Source: Deltaproteobacteria bacterium
GTDB taxonomy: Bacteria > Myxococcota_A > Polyangia > JAAYKL01
DNA length: 50,863 bases
Direction: 5' to 3'
Assembly: GCA_030595125.1 (NCBI GenBank)
Contig: JAUVDV010000034.1
Coordinates: 1 to 50,863 of the forward strand
Of this stretch, positions 1 through 7,875 are shown piece after piece (the stretch's first letter is position 1; each line of letters starts with the position of its first letter). The position numbers and the translations under genes were made by a program. The notes under the pieces were generated by a model. It did no database searches. It was not told the DNA's origin and was given only the letters and a program-made list of their open reading frames with translations.

Positions 1-134
1 GCGCTTCTCCATAACATTCGTTGTTTGCCAGGGCATTTTTCCTCTCTTCCTTGGGGAGGAAGAGAATATCTATCAGGTGTAAACTATGTCCTGATAATAC
101 CTGTAAACGATGTCATGATACTGTACAGCATGCG

Positions 135-386
135 TCGCCCCTACAGACGAATGTGGAATCGCCGGGGCCCAGGTCCGGTTCGATCGGCGCGATTGTGGGT
201 TCGTACAAATCTGCAGTGACCAGACAAATCAACGAATTGCGCGGCACCCTCGGCGCCAGGCTATGGCAGCGCAACTACTACGAGCGCATCATCCGCAGCG
301 ACGCAGAACTGAACCGCATCCGCGAATACATCGTCCAGAACCCAGCCACCTGGGATACCGACGAGTTAAACCCGAATCGTTCGTAG
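135..386 (+). pseudogene. C-terminal remnant of a REP-associated tyrosine transposase (IS200/Y1 family)
   Basis: The readable segment contains the conserved C-terminal blocks of RayT-type Y1 transposases: a GSIGAIVGSYKS stretch, LWQRNYYERII and IREYIVQNPATWDTDELNP. The N-terminal part, which should carry the HUH metal-binding motif and the catalytic Tyr, is not visible: upstream bases 60-135 hold stop codons in frame 1 and show no transposase similarity. The fragment is about 84 residues against roughly 150-200 for an intact enzyme, so it is dead or cut by the window edge. RayT proteins mobilise REP hairpins, and hairpin repeats do occur elsewhere in this window (15983-16044 and 38801-38862). 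Any functional link is inference. Confidence 0.8.
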
Positions 387-399
387 GGAATCCGCAACC

Positions 400-1344
400 C
401 TAATCTTCCAGACAGTCCACGATAACCCAGGGTGCGGCGAGGTTGTCGCAGTGATCGTTGAAATGCCCCATTCCCGAGCCGATCTCGGTGACGGTTCCGC
501 TGATGGGGTCGATCTGTCGCAGAACCGCGCTGTTCGAGCTGGTGCATGCGTAGATTTCGCCGTTGGCGGGTAGCAGCTCGATACCCACTGATGCGAAAGC
601 CAGGCTCATGCCGACAATCTGAGTCGCGGCGCCGGTGGTATAATCAATGGAGTAGAGGTGACTATTCGAGCCGTTGATGCCGTACAGCCCTCCCGTGCCG
701 GTGTTGAGGTCATCGGACCATGTGGCGCCGGAGGTTCCGAAATCTACGCCGAGGGGACCGATCTCGGTGCCCGCTCCGGTGCTCGTATCAAGTGAGAGCA
801 GTAAATCGCTTGTGGTTTCAACACCAAAAAGCCCGGTTCCGTAGTCGGCGGTGATCCCCGGCAGTGAGGCGTATCCGGTGAGGCCTATCTCGGTGACGTC
901 GCAAGTGCATGGATCGATCATGTCCAGCCTGCCTTCAGAGCTGTTGGACATGAACAGAAAACCATCCCGGGAGAACGTGGATGAGTTGTACGTGAAGGAA
1001 CTGTAGGCAACGGGCAAGTCGCACAGCACCTGGCCGGCTCCTGTGACGATGTCGATCTTGATCAACCTGGATGGTGACGCCTGGTAGTCGACGGATATCA
1101 GGTATGAAGGCAAATTACTGCCCCCATCGGGCCCCGCGTCCGCATCTGTGTCGGTATCCGTGTCGCTATCGGTATCCGTGTCGCTGTCGCCGTCTGTGTC
1201 GGTATCCGTATCGCTATCGATGTCTGTGTCGGTATCCGTTCCGCCGTCACTGTTGCCCACGCCAGGACTGTTGTTGCTGCACCCCACGGCAATCGCAGCC
1301 ACAAGCCCCAGCACCACACAAATGCTCAACATCTCGCTTCTCAT
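400..1344 (-). CDS. Lipoprotein with Asp-Thr linker and propeller-like C-terminal domain
   Basis: The 314-residue product starts at ATG 1344 with a GGGGAAGAAGG ribosome site just upstream. A signal peptide ends in a lipobox (AIAVGC) at about residue 23. Then comes an Asp-Thr/Asp-Ser linker (about residues 35-70) and a domain of repeated short blades (Y..S.D...G....I..L) resembling PQQ/NHL-type or DUF4394-like beta-propellers with paired cysteines. The expected location is the outer membrane, with the domain held away from the lipid anchor by the linker. It is the last gene of the kinase-headed cluster, 16 nt after the preceding lipoprotein gene. The precise function is unknown. A longer frame reading through the linker in register TPIPTP is a shadow of the neighbouring repeat. 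Confidence 0.85.
   Translation of the reverse strand: MRSEMLSICVVLGLVAAIAVGCSNNSPGVGNSDGGTDTDTDIDSDTDTDTDGDSDTDTDSDTDTDTDADAGPDGGSNLPSYLISVDYQASPSRLIKIDIVTGAGQVLCDLPVAYSSFTYNSSTFSRDGFLFMSNSSEGRLDMIDPCTCDVTEIGLTGYASLPGITADYGTGLFGVETTSDLLLSLDTSTGAGTEIGPLGVDFGTSGATWSDDLNTGTGGLYGINGSNSHLYSIDYTTGAATQIVGMSLAFASVGIELLPANGEIYACTSSNSAVLRQIDPISGTVTEIGSGMGHFNDHCDNLAAPWVIVDCLED
1139..1240 (-). repeat. Asp-Thr-encoding hexanucleotide tract
   Basis: Imperfect 6-bp repeats (GATACC/GACACG types on the coding strand) encode the linker of the lipoprotein at 400-1344. Changes in unit number keep the frame. Confidence 0.85.
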
Positions 1345-1360
1345 AAATACCTTCTTCCCC

Positions 1361-1873
1361 TCATCCCGCGTCCGGTATGTAGCAACAAACATGAGCCGCG
1401 CTGGTACAGGTAAAGGCGGGCATCTCCGTCCCTCCTCCGTTGGCACACGCGGTGGGCGGCATGCAGTCGTACGGGCATGTGTTGTTGGTGTCCGTTCCCG
1501 TGTCGGTATCGGTGTCGGTATCGGTGTCGGTATCCGAATCGGTGTCGGTATCCGTGTCGGTATCGGTGTCGGTATCGGTGTCGGCATCCGTATCGGTGTC
1601 GGCATCCGTATCGGTGTCGGCGTCTGTATCGCTGTCTGTATCGCCGTCAGCGTCTGTATCGGCGTCAGTGTCCGTATCTGTCGACTGCGGGAAATTGTTT
1701 TCATCCGAGTAACAAAGAGAATCGGCCGGGTTGCATAGCCATTCGGGGGGGCAATCGGAGTCTTCTGTGCAAACGAACTGTCCCTGCCTGGGTTCGAGGT
1801 TGCACGCAATGAAGACGAAAGACACGACCAGCGCGATAACCGAAAATAACGTGATTGTTTTGTTATCTTGCAT
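1361..1873 (-). CDS. Cys-rich lipoprotein with long Asp-Thr linker
   Basis: The 170-residue product has a signal peptide with lipobox (FVFIAC, Cys near residue 24). A short Cys-rich N-terminal module follows (CTEDSDCPPEWLCNPADSLC, four Cys), like the small disulphide modules common in myxobacterial surface lipoproteins. A roughly 60-residue Asp-Thr/Asp-Ala linker leads to a second Cys-rich C-terminal module (six Cys). The start ATG overlaps the stop of the upstream TPR gene as TGATG, indicating translational coupling. Two small disulphide domains on either side of a flexible linker suggest a surface adaptor or binding role, but no function can be assigned. Confidence 0.82.
   Translation of the reverse strand: MQDNKTITLFSVIALVVSFVFIACNLEPRQGQFVCTEDSDCPPEWLCNPADSLCYSDENNFPQSTDTDTDADTDADGDTDSDTDADTDTDADTDTDADTDTDTDTDTDTDTDSDTDTDTDTDTDTGTDTNNTCPYDCMPPTACANGGGTEMPAFTCTSAAHVCCYIPDAG
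1499..1680 (-). repeat. Asp-Thr/Asp-Ala-encoding hexanucleotide tract
   Basis: This is one of the longest simple-repeat tracts in the window. It encodes the linker of the lipoprotein at 1361-1873 and gives long open shadow frames in other registers. Confidence 0.85.
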
Positions 1874-2661
1874 CAGAACGTTCCTTCCAGAGCCAGGCCT
1901 CCAGGGTAAGGATTGAGTTTAACCGAGATCTCCCCCTCGGAGGTGTTTTTTTCTTCCACCATCAGCATGATCATGCCGGTAGCGGCCGCGACGGCCCCCA
2001 CTGCGAAGCTGATGATAGCGCCGACCTGAAAGGACGCCATGCGATCTTTCTGATCCCCGAATTCGCTATAATCAGACGTGTCTTCACCATCGCTACGGGC
2101 CTTGCCGACGAGTCCCTGGAATACAGCGCCCAGGACAAGACCCGCACCGCCGATACCTAGCGACACCCCCCCGATCAACTTGAGATTCGGGCCGTCGTCG
2201 ACGGGTTCGGCCGGCATGTCCTCCTCCGGCTCCGGTTCTGGTTCCGGCTCGGGCTCCGGTTCGATTTCCGGCTCGGGCTCCGGCTCCAGTTCGATCTCGA
2301 GCGCGGCGACATTGGCCCTGGCTTCGTCCGCGCGAGCGCCCTCGGGCTCCAATTCCAGATACCTTCTGAAATGGGAAAGGGCAGTTTCCTTGTTACCCGC
2401 CATCTGGGCCACCAGGCCTGCGTTTATTAGCGTCGCCGGATGCTCCACCAGTTTCAAAGAGCAGCCGAATGCTCCGAGGGCCTCGGCGTGCATCTTTTCC
2501 TCCACGAGAACCTCACCCTTGGAGAACCACTCTCCAGCCAGCTTTTTTGCCTTTGCCTCATCATCGGGACGTTCCGGGCACCCCGGTGACACCTCTTGCG
2601 CCGAGGCTCCAGAGGCGGCGAGGACAACCGCGACGACAAACAACATACAATTTTTGATCAT
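1873..2661 (-). CDS. TPR protein with Glu-Pro linker and C-terminal membrane segments
   Basis: The 262-residue product is taken from ATG 2661, which gives a normal signal peptide (MIKNCMLFVVAVVLAASGASA). A longer frame upstream would add a charged leader overlapping the kinase gene. TPR-like helices follow (about residues 35-115, with ALGAFGCSLKLVEHPATLINAG and ALSHFRRYLELEPEGA). Then comes a TonB-like Glu-Pro linker of about 25 residues and two hydrophobic segments (SLGIGGAGLVLGAVFQGLVG and VGAIISFAVGAVAAATGMIML) separated by a charged loop. The same layout recurs in the protein at 39435-40400. The gene starts 4 nt after the kinase stop and overlaps the next gene, so it is probably co-expressed. 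A role in envelope scaffolding is inference. Confidence 0.85.
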   Translation of the reverse strand: MIKNCMLFVVAVVLAASGASAQEVSPGCPERPDDEAKAKKLAGEWFSKGEVLVEEKMHAEALGAFGCSLKLVEHPATLINAGLVAQMAGNKETALSHFRRYLELEPEGARADEARANVAALEIELEPEPEPEIEPEPEPEPEPEPEEDMPAEPVDDGPNLKLIGGVSLGIGGAGLVLGAVFQGLVGKARSDGEDTSDYSEFGDQKDRMASFQVGAIISFAVGAVAAATGMIMLMVEEKNTSEGEISVKLNPYPGGLALEGTF

Positions 2662-2665
2662 GATT

Positions 2666-4231
2666 TTACCCGAATGGGTTGGTTTCCCAGTTCTTGCTCT
2701 TCTTCTTTTCACGCTTCTTTTTCTTCGATGAACTGCGCGGCTTCTTGTTGAGCGTCTTCTGTTTCTGGGGCCGAGTCTCTTCCAGTTTCTTCATTTCCGC
2801 GCGGATTACCTGATCCGCTTTCAGAACCAGCGCCTTTTCGAACGGCTCCCGACCGGGCGCCTCCACCTTCAGCAACACCGGTTTGTTTGAAGCCTCGCGC
2901 GTGATCTTTGATTTCACCTCAAGGCCGTCCAGGGTGATGATCGCATCCGGCGGGGCGCCTGTTACCTCAAGTGTCACCCTGGCTTTTTCGATGGTCAGGT
3001 TCTCCCGAACCGTCTCGATCTCGGGGGATATGGGCGAGGAGACATCACCGGCGGGTGAAACGATATCTTCATTGCTTCCCAGTTCGACAAAGGCGAAGCC
3101 GAGGATCGCGGCGATAATGACCAACCCGGCCCCCGCCGCGATTACAAAAGGCGTATTAGAGCGCCGTACGATGGGAGCGGCGACGCTGTCTGCGTATTGC
3201 ATCTCGTCCAGATCCAGATCCATCGTCTGCGCGTTCGGATCGCTTTTCCGCAATTCCTCACCCTTGTTCGGTTGCGGCGTTGTTCCGTCTCCCGAGCCGA
3301 GGCGGTGCGCCGCTGCCGACGGGTTGAGCGTCTCGAATACTATTGTGCTCATATCCTCGCGGTCGACGCTGTGGAAAGGCGTCAGCGCAGCCATCATCTC
3401 GTCCGCGTTCGCGAATCGGTCATCCCGGTCCTTGGCCATGGCCTTCGCGACCACATTTGCAATATCGTCGGGAACATTGGGCGCCACATCCTTGAGCGAG
3501 GCCGGCTCGGTCATCAAGATATTGCTCAAGATCTCGTTGTAGTTCTCACCGCTGAACGGTAGCGAGCCGCTGAGCATTTCGTACATGAGCACGCCGACGC
3601 CCCATATGTCGATGCGCAGATCTGCGCCCTTTCCACCGCGCGCCTGTTCGGGAGACAGGTAATAGGGCGTGCCGACGACGTTGCCTTCCTTTGTAAGGCC
3701 CAGGTTCGCGGCGTTCCCTTTTTCGATCTTGGCGATTCCGAAATCGAGGAGCTTGATCTCTTCGCGACCGCGGGCGTTCAATGACAGGAAGACGTTGTCC
3801 GCCTTGAGATCCCGGTGAATGATGCCCTTTTTATGAGCGGCATCGAGCGCTGACAGGATCTGCAGCGCAATATGAACCGAGTGCTCGATTGTGCACCCGC
3901 CGTCACTGTCGATGATGTTGTCGAGGCTTCTCCCTGAAAGGAGTTCCATGACGATGAAAATAGTGTCGTCATCTTCGCGGCCGACGTCGTGAATATCGAT
4001 TATGTTGGGATGCCCGATGGCGCTGGCGGCCTTGGCCTCCCGGAAAAAGCGCTCCACGGATTCGGGATTGGACACATATTCGGGGTGCATGACCTTCACC
4101 GCCACCTTGCGGCTCAGAAGGATGTGCTCGGCCTCGTAAACCGTACCCATGCCTCCGGCCCCGACGAGGCGCGTTATTCGATACTTGCGATCGAGGATCT
4201 GCCCGATGTGATTTTGTCCGACTGAATTCAT
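2666..4231 (-). CDS. Transmembrane serine/threonine protein kinase with PEGA-like C-terminal domain
   Basis: The 521-residue product starts at ATG 4231. A TTG 15 codons upstream is also open, but the kinase homology starts after ATG 4231. It is a Hanks-type kinase: glycine loop GAGGMG at residues 24-29, ATP-binding Lys46, HRDLKADN with catalytic Asp141, DFG at 163-165 and SPE at 193-195. The catalytic core is complete, so activity is expected. A juxtamembrane linker (about 285-360) leads to one membrane segment (about 361-383), then a beta-rich PEGA-like domain (about 405-480) and a very basic Lys-rich tail. The topology is a cytoplasmic kinase with a periplasmic sensor. It heads a four-gene run with a TPR protein and two lipoproteins, which suggests signalling about envelope state. 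Substrates are unknown. Confidence 0.93.
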   Translation of the reverse strand: MNSVGQNHIGQILDRKYRITRLVGAGGMGTVYEAEHILLSRKVAVKVMHPEYVSNPESVERFFREAKAASAIGHPNIIDIHDVGREDDDTIFIVMELLSGRSLDNIIDSDGGCTIEHSVHIALQILSALDAAHKKGIIHRDLKADNVFLSLNARGREEIKLLDFGIAKIEKGNAANLGLTKEGNVVGTPYYLSPEQARGGKGADLRIDIWGVGVLMYEMLSGSLPFSGENYNEILSNILMTEPASLKDVAPNVPDDIANVVAKAMAKDRDDRFANADEMMAALTPFHSVDREDMSTIVFETLNPSAAAHRLGSGDGTTPQPNKGEELRKSDPNAQTMDLDLDEMQYADSVAAPIVRRSNTPFVIAAGAGLVIIAAILGFAFVELGSNEDIVSPAGDVSSPISPEIETVRENLTIEKARVTLEVTGAPPDAIITLDGLEVKSKITREASNKPVLLKVEAPGREPFEKALVLKADQVIRAEMKKLEETRPQKQKTLNKKPRSSSKKKKREKKKSKNWETNPFG

Positions 4232-4335
4232 GCCTGGTTTTACACCGAATAAACTACAGCTATGCCACTCGTTCAAAGTTTTCAGACGTTAATAGGGAGT
4301 TCCTAGTAGATTTTCCATCTTTTCACAAGGATTCC

Positions 4336-5691
4336 TTACAAGGCAGGCACACCGTCAATTTCGATCAATACATCGAGGGCCATTGTCTCCGCGTTCTTCC
4401 GCGCTACGAGGGGATGTATCTCGGCGCGGGATATCTTTTCGCCCAGGTGACGGATCATGTTGCCGAAGAGCGCCGTTGCGTGCGCGAGTTTTTTAGTTTC
4501 TTCGTCTGCGTCGTCGAACCCCATTGAGCAGAGCGCCTTTTGTGCGTCATTTTCGATGATCGGAAGTGAGAGGACCATCTGCGGCGATCCGGACGGGGTG
4601 TCTCCATGTCCTCCGATGACCAGTCTTCCGAACACCGGATGCTCTGCCATCTTTAGCCAGATTCTGGATCCGCCGTCCACGTGAGCGGCCACGAGAATGC
4701 CCAGGGCGGCCGGTGGCGCGAGGGATGTGCCGAGGGCTTGCAGAGAGTGGTACTCCCGCCGCACGCGTGCGTGGCCGGTTACCTTTTGAGATATGGCTCC
4801 GAGGTTGGATTTTCCCTCCAGGTACGGGCGCACGAGCTTGAGTACGACCGGGGTTTTCAGATCGGATGCGAAGCGCGACGCCTCGGTGGGAGATGTGCAC
4901 AGTCGCTCGGGGCCGCTGTGAATTCCAAATGCCGAGGCGAGGCGTTTTGATGTGGTCTCCGAGAGCAGGCGTTTTGGAGGGCGGGCGATGAGGTCCACGA
5001 CTTCGGAATCAACCTCGCCGAAATCAAACTGAGGTTTCGTTCCGGAAACAGTTGCGTTCCGTGTGCGGCAAAGGAGCGACAGCGCGGTTGATATGACGTC
5101 GGGTGCGCCCAGGGTCAGGCGTCGTCCATCCTGCGATTCGATCTCGATTTTTCCGTCACGGCCGATCTCCAGCACCAGATCATTTTGAAAACGTTGTTTC
5201 ATCGGCGCGAGATCCGCGTGTGCAAGGGCGCAGGACAGGTGCGACTTGAGAGCGCTCTTGCGACCCTTCAGACGAACGTTGAAGGGGTCAAGTTTTCCCA
5301 GGAATTCGGTGATCCTCAAGGCCTGGATGAGGGCGGTCAGGTTGCTGCTCACAATGGCGCCTCGTTGATCGAGGAGCTTGTCCATCAACTGGTCGTCCCC
5401 CTGAGCGTCGCCGTTGCGCTGCTTCTGACTCCAGGCGAAGGTTACCCCGCCCGTCGCGGCAACCTGCTTCGCCAGATCGAACTGTACGCCTGGAAGGCGG
5501 TCCGATGGAACCAGGAGCATGATCGGGTGCGCCAGGGAGTCGATTGCCTTGCGTGCCCGGGCGCTCCAGCCTCGCGAATCGTCGATGACGACGCGGGGTC
5601 CGATTCCGTGTGCCTTCAACATCCCGATCACATGCGCAGACGTGACCGGATCGGGCGCCGCCAAAACGATCTGGGTTTTCCTGATTTTCAT
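4336..5691 (-). CDS. ATP-grasp protein resembling the ADP-forming acyl-CoA synthetase family
   Basis: The 451-residue product has a C-terminal half (about residues 240-451) like the ATP-grasp part of ADP-forming acyl-CoA synthetases. LLSETTSKRLASAFGI matches the helix that opens this domain, PVVLKLVRPYLEGKSNLGAI matches the Lys-containing nucleotide-binding strand, and EIHPLV is near the usual I-N-P-L end. The N-terminal half looks like Rossmann-type CoA-ligase subdomains but is much shorter than in full ligases (about 700 residues), and I see no clear phosphohistidine segment. A diverged or regulatory paralogue is possible. It is divergent from the protease at 5771 and 104 nt upstream of the kinase gene. 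The start is ATG 5691. Confidence 0.7.
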   Translation of the reverse strand: MKIRKTQIVLAAPDPVTSAHVIGMLKAHGIGPRVVIDDSRGWSARARKAIDSLAHPIMLLVPSDRLPGVQFDLAKQVAATGGVTFAWSQKQRNGDAQGDDQLMDKLLDQRGAIVSSNLTALIQALRITEFLGKLDPFNVRLKGRKSALKSHLSCALAHADLAPMKQRFQNDLVLEIGRDGKIEIESQDGRRLTLGAPDVISTALSLLCRTRNATVSGTKPQFDFGEVDSEVVDLIARPPKRLLSETTSKRLASAFGIHSGPERLCTSPTEASRFASDLKTPVVLKLVRPYLEGKSNLGAISQKVTGHARVRREYHSLQALGTSLAPPAALGILVAAHVDGGSRIWLKMAEHPVFGRLVIGGHGDTPSGSPQMVLSLPIIENDAQKALCSMGFDDADEETKKLAHATALFGNMIRHLGEKISRAEIHPLVARKNAETMALDVLIEIDGVPAL

Positions 5692-5770
5692 TTTCGAGTC
5701 GAGTGTACAGGCTGGTCCACTGCGGGATCAACACTTGGTGCCCGGTTCTGGTTGGGTGTATGACAACAAA

Positions 5771-7018
5771 ATGGAATGGAACCTGTTCACATGGATCTTT
5801 GCGGCCTTTCTCGCGGCCCGTTTTGCGCTGGAGTCCACGCTGGATATCCTGCAGGCACGCTACCTTTCGAGACGACCCGATCGGGTGCCGTCCCACCTGG
5901 AGGGTGTTGTCGAAATAGAAACCATTCGCAAGGCAATCTCTTACAACCGCGACAAGCTCCGTTTCCGTTTCGTTTTAAGGATTGTGGACATGGCGCCTCT
6001 ATGGGCCCTGCTGTTGTTCGGTTTTGCGTTCATCGATCGTGCGGTGGTCCAGGTGGAGATCGGGCAGCCATGGTCCGGCCTTTTATTCTTTGGGATTCTT
6101 GGAGCGTTGGGTTTTCTGTGGAGCCTTCCGTCGGACGCGTATTACACCTTCGTCGTCGAGGAGAAACACGGGTTCAACAAGCAGCGCCCCGGTGGGTTCA
6201 TCGCGGACAAGCTCAAGGGTCTGGGGGTGGCGGCCGTTCTGGGCGCCGTTCTGGGGAGCGTGGTGTTGTTGATGATGAAACACGCCGGGACTGCGTGGTG
6301 GTTGTTTGCCTTTGCCGCCGTCACGATCCTCCAGCTGCTGATCACATGGATATACCCGGTGGTGATAATGCCGCTGTTCAACAAGTTCGAGCCGGTGGAG
6401 GCGGATCTGGCCGATGATGTGGCCCGACTGGCGAGGAGCGTGGGATTTCCCCTGAGCAAGGTGCTCACCATGGATGGATCGAAGCGTTCCTCTCATTCGA
6501 ACGCATTTTTCACCGGGTTGAGGGGCGCGCGCAGAATAGTTCTCTACGATACTCTGATGAGCAGTCTGGAACGGCCGCAATTGCTCGCCGTGCTGGCTCA
6601 CGAGTTGGGCCACTTCAAGCTCGGACATGTGACAAAGAGAATCGTGATGACCGTCGCCCTGATGCTGGCAGTCTTCGCCGTCATGGGTTGGCTCGGCGGG
6701 CAGGGTGACGTGTACGCCGGGCTGGGATTCGAGCGGTCGAGTGAACATGGATTGATAGTGGTCTTCGGGTTGCTCGCCTCCGAGATGCTGTTTCCATTTG
6801 GATGGGTGAGCAGGGTACTGTCGAGGCGCGACGAGCGCGCCGCAGATCGGTTCGCCGTGGAGGCGACGGGAGACGGTGAGGATCTGGTCGGGGCGCTGAC
6901 GGCGCTCACAAAGCAGAACCTCGGCAGCCCGGGTTCACACCGTTTGTACCGGGCATATCACAACACCCATCCCACCTTGCGCGAGCGCATGAAAACCATC
7001 AGGGGCTACGCGCGTTGA
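5771..7018 (+). CDS. M48-family (Ste24/CAAX protease-like) integral membrane zinc metallopeptidase
   Basis: The 415-residue product starts at ATG 5771; the open frame continues upstream, but homology starts here. The N-terminal region matches the CAAX_prot_N domain of Ste24 (ARYLSRRPDR, LPSDAYYTFVVEEKHGFNKQ). The catalytic motif HELGH is at 277-281, with the third zinc ligand in ERAAD (Glu355, Asp359). Several membrane segments are visible (about 3-20, 70-92, 104-118, 150-168, 176-200, 290-308, 325-345). The length fits Ste24-type enzymes. Bacterial members act in membrane-protein turnover. It is divergent from the ATP-grasp gene, with a 79-nt gap. I see no sign of damage. Confidence 0.92.
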   Translation: MEWNLFTWIFAAFLAARFALESTLDILQARYLSRRPDRVPSHLEGVVEIETIRKAISYNRDKLRFRFVLRIVDMAPLWALLLFGFAFIDRAVVQVEIGQPWSGLLFFGILGALGFLWSLPSDAYYTFVVEEKHGFNKQRPGGFIADKLKGLGVAAVLGAVLGSVVLLMMKHAGTAWWLFAFAAVTILQLLITWIYPVVIMPLFNKFEPVEADLADDVARLARSVGFPLSKVLTMDGSKRSSHSNAFFTGLRGARRIVLYDTLMSSLERPQLLAVLAHELGHFKLGHVTKRIVMTVALMLAVFAVMGWLGGQGDVYAGLGFERSSEHGLIVVFGLLASEMLFPFGWVSRVLSRRDERAADRFAVEATGDGEDLVGALTALTKQNLGSPGSHRLYRAYHNTHPTLRERMKTIRGYAR

Positions 7019-7106
7019 CCAGGCCCGGGTCCGCTCTTCCCCGTCGTCCAACGGCACATGATGTGTCACTGAAATCCTGCTCATTTTGTCCCAATCTGTT
7101 GAAATT

Positions 7107-7123
7107 AAATGAACAATTCATTT
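7107..7123. promoter_or_regulatory. Perfect 7-bp inverted repeat (operator candidate)
   Basis: AAATGAA-CAA-TTCATTT lies about 85 bp upstream of the lipoprotein start at 7207, in an AT-rich stretch. No convincing -35/-10 pair is obvious next to it. It could be an operator or chance. Confidence 0.35.
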
Positions 7124-7206
7124 GGACCGGCATGGTATCATGTTTGCATTGGACACCAATTGTACTTGAGAACCCCTGGATGAAAGGGTGAAACGAGGTT
7201 GTGAAG

Positions 7207-7866
7207 ATGAACTCCTCTAACAAACGAGTAATTGTGTTGTTGGTTTCTTTTTCGATTGCCGGATGTCTGAGTGTCGATGAGATGGATGACCTCGACATTC
7301 TCGGGCCTGAAGACGGTGGCTCAGATACCGACACGACCGATACCGATACCGGTGATACCGATACGGGTGACACCGAGGAGGGCTGCGGCACCTGGTACGA
7401 GGACGTGCTCGGTCGTTATTGGGAGAAATGCATGGGGATGGATGAGCGCGTCTCGTTTGAAGATGCCCAGGAATACTGCCAGGACCTTGTTCTGGATGGA
7501 GAGAGCGATTGGAGATTGCCCACCATTGATGAACTGAGGACTTTGATAAGGGGATGTCCCGACTCCGAGTACGGGGGTGCGTGCATAGCTACGGATGGGA
7601 GCGGTCCCGATGTGGATTGGGTGGAGGAGGACTGTCTGGGATGTCCGTATATGGAAGGTCCTTCCACTTCAGGTTGCTATTGGCCCGACGAGCTGGAAGG
7701 CGAGTGCTCGGATGGTGCTGGTTTCTGGACGACATCATTCTTCCCGTCTTCTGAAAACGAGGTGTGGGCGTTTGGTTTTCAAAGCTGTCGATTGGAGAGT
7801 ACCTACACCGATGAACACGAAAACCGGGTGAGATGCGTGAGAGATCCCGGCACGCTGGGTGAATAG
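7207..7866 (+). CDS. DUF1566-type lipoprotein with short Asp-Thr linker
   Basis: The 219-residue product is read from ATG 7207, preceded by CGAGG at good spacing; GTG 7201 is also in frame. The signal peptide ends in a lipobox (FSIAGC). A short Asp-Thr/Gly linker (about residues 40-58) leads to a domain with the Lcl/DUF1566 hallmarks: WRLPTIDELRTLIRGC, then ...GFWTTS and a terminal RVRCVRDP. DUF1566 domains occur in secreted and surface proteins of many myxobacteria and are usually unassigned. The stop is 9 nt from the convergent radical SAM stop, leaving no room for a separate terminator. Confidence 0.87.
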   Translation: MNSSNKRVIVLLVSFSIAGCLSVDEMDDLDILGPEDGGSDTDTTDTDTGDTDTGDTEEGCGTWYEDVLGRYWEKCMGMDERVSFEDAQEYCQDLVLDGESDWRLPTIDELRTLIRGCPDSEYGGACIATDGSGPDVDWVEEDCLGCPYMEGPSTSGCYWPDELEGECSDGAGFWTTSFFPSSENEVWAFGFQSCRLESTYTDEHENRVRCVRDPGTLGE

Positions 7867-7875
7867 TGGGAGTCC

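Noticed and set aside
1148-1738. Plus-strand frames made of Ser-Val or Cys-Arg-Tyr repeats
   Set aside because: They are antisense translations of Asp-Thr tracts. The same artefact appears at 22107-22997, 24078-24674, 27501-27898, 40397-40687, 42874-43335 and 50377-50763.
1345-1809. Long minus-strand extension of the 400-1344 frame reading TPIPTPIRIPT
   Set aside because: It is the Asp-Thr tract of the next gene read in another register. A good ATG and ribosome site exist at 1344.
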